7,075 nucleotides of DNA from Bacteroides sp. (GTDB lineage: Bacteria > Bacteroidota > Bacteroidia > Bacteroidales > Bacteroidaceae), in the NCBI GenBank assembly GCA_021204375.1, contig JAJPZL010000484.1, positions 1-7,075 of the forward strand, written 5' to 3'. The notes below the pieces were generated by a model, which was not told where the DNA came from, made no database searches, and worked only from the letters and a program-made list of their open reading frames with translations. Positions 6,759 to 7,075 of the stretch are shown one piece after another (positions within the stretch are counted from its first letter, which is position 1; each line of letters begins with the position of its first letter). Position numbers and translations under genes: made by a program.

Positions 6759-7075
6759 TGTATCTGGGTACTATTGAAGAACGTAAAAACCTGTTACTCC
6801 TTTTAAAAGCTTTAAAGGTGTTATCTTATCCGGTTCCTGTAGTGGCTGTCGGAAAAAGTACTTCTTATACAAAGAAAGTAGTTTCTTATATAGAAGAGAA
6901 TGAACTGGATAAATATGTTACTATATTTAACGGAGTTCCTTTTCAGGATTTACCTGCTCTTTACCAGATGGCTTCTTTATTTGTTTACCCATCCCGGTTT
7001 GAAGGATTTGTTATAGCAATCCTGGAAGCGATCTATAGAGGAGTTACTGTTATTGCCTGTACTGGTCCTGTATGG

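Larger units (their letters stand above)
6125..7075 (+). pseudogene. GT4-type glycosyltransferase, frameshifted and cut by the window end
   Basis: Builds a glycosidic bond from a nucleotide sugar, probably at the inner face of the membrane in LPS or capsule synthesis. Three consecutive pieces make one GT-B protein. From ATG 6125: RIAFDAKRITHNGTGLGNYGR, with the glycine-rich donor/acceptor loop, up to the A8 run (6336-6343). Next frame: IFKSFWRSFGVL, LFHGLSGELP, VVTIHDLIFLYFPELY and RIIAISEMTKKDI, up to the (AT)5 tract at 6749-6758. Then back in the first frame: GTIEERKNLL, VAVGKSTSY, LPALYQMASLFVYPSRFEGF, with the E-x7-E motif (EGFVIAILE). One extra A and one extra AT unit explain both breaks; without repair the first piece stops at 6356-6358. 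The last ten bases probably hold a further missing base. The start lies two bases after the kinase stop. Conserved motif residues are also altered (EGFV for EGFG, A for P). Broken gene, phase-variable gene and poor-quality sequence are all open. Confidence 0.8.

Noticed and set aside
6321..6806. Separate 161-residue protein starting at TTG 6321
   Set aside because: It is the middle of the glycosyltransferase after the A8 frameshift; conserved sequence continues from the upstream frame without a gap.

Overview
The window looks like chromosomal DNA from a gut-type Bacteroidota, order Bacteroidales (Bacteroides/Parabacteroides-like). The evidence is protein style (aspartate aminotransferase, MetA and a U32-family protein with Bacteroidales-like wording), promoters of the Bacteroidota type (TAnnTTTG -7 boxes) and weak A-rich ribosome binding sites. 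No rRNA, tRNA, CRISPR array or transposase was seen. Taxonomy below order level cannot be fixed from the sequence alone.

Layout. (1) Positions 1-1192, plus strand: a class I aminotransferase (aspartate aminotransferase type). Only the first two bases of its start codon appear to lie outside the window. It ends in a strong hairpin-plus-T-tract terminator (1218-1259). (2) Positions 5039 down to 1259, minus strand: a compact three-gene set, metA, then a U32 peptidase-family gene, then a multi-pass membrane protein with a C-terminal zinc ribbon. Gaps are 25 and 10 bases, so it is probably one operon read from a promoter at about 5073-5104. It converges on the aminotransferase. (3) Positions 5040-5414: a divergent intergenic region with a candidate promoter for each direction and two overlapping inverted repeats between them. 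(4) Positions 5415-7075, plus strand: the start of a cell-surface glycan (LPS/polysaccharide-type) operon, with a Kdo/WaaP-like sugar kinase followed by a GT4-type glycosyltransferase that runs off the window.

How the genes fit together. The aminotransferase and MetA both serve the aspartate/methionine branch of amino acid metabolism. MetA carries Glu111, the residue linked to acetyl-CoA rather than succinyl-CoA use. The U32 protein is probably an RNA-modifying Fe-S enzyme rather than a true protease. The kinase and glycosyltransferase belong to surface glycan assembly.

The most notable feature is reading-frame damage at simple repeats. The U32 gene is split at a run of 8 G and also carries a 22-codon insertion bounded by a perfect 36-bp direct repeat. 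The glycosyltransferase is split at a run of 8 A and at an (AT)5 tract, and probably again in the last ten bases. aspC, metA, the membrane protein and the kinase are all open. This may be replication slippage (gene decay or phase variation) or uncorrected read errors, and raw reads would decide. I found no convincing wholly new biological system here.
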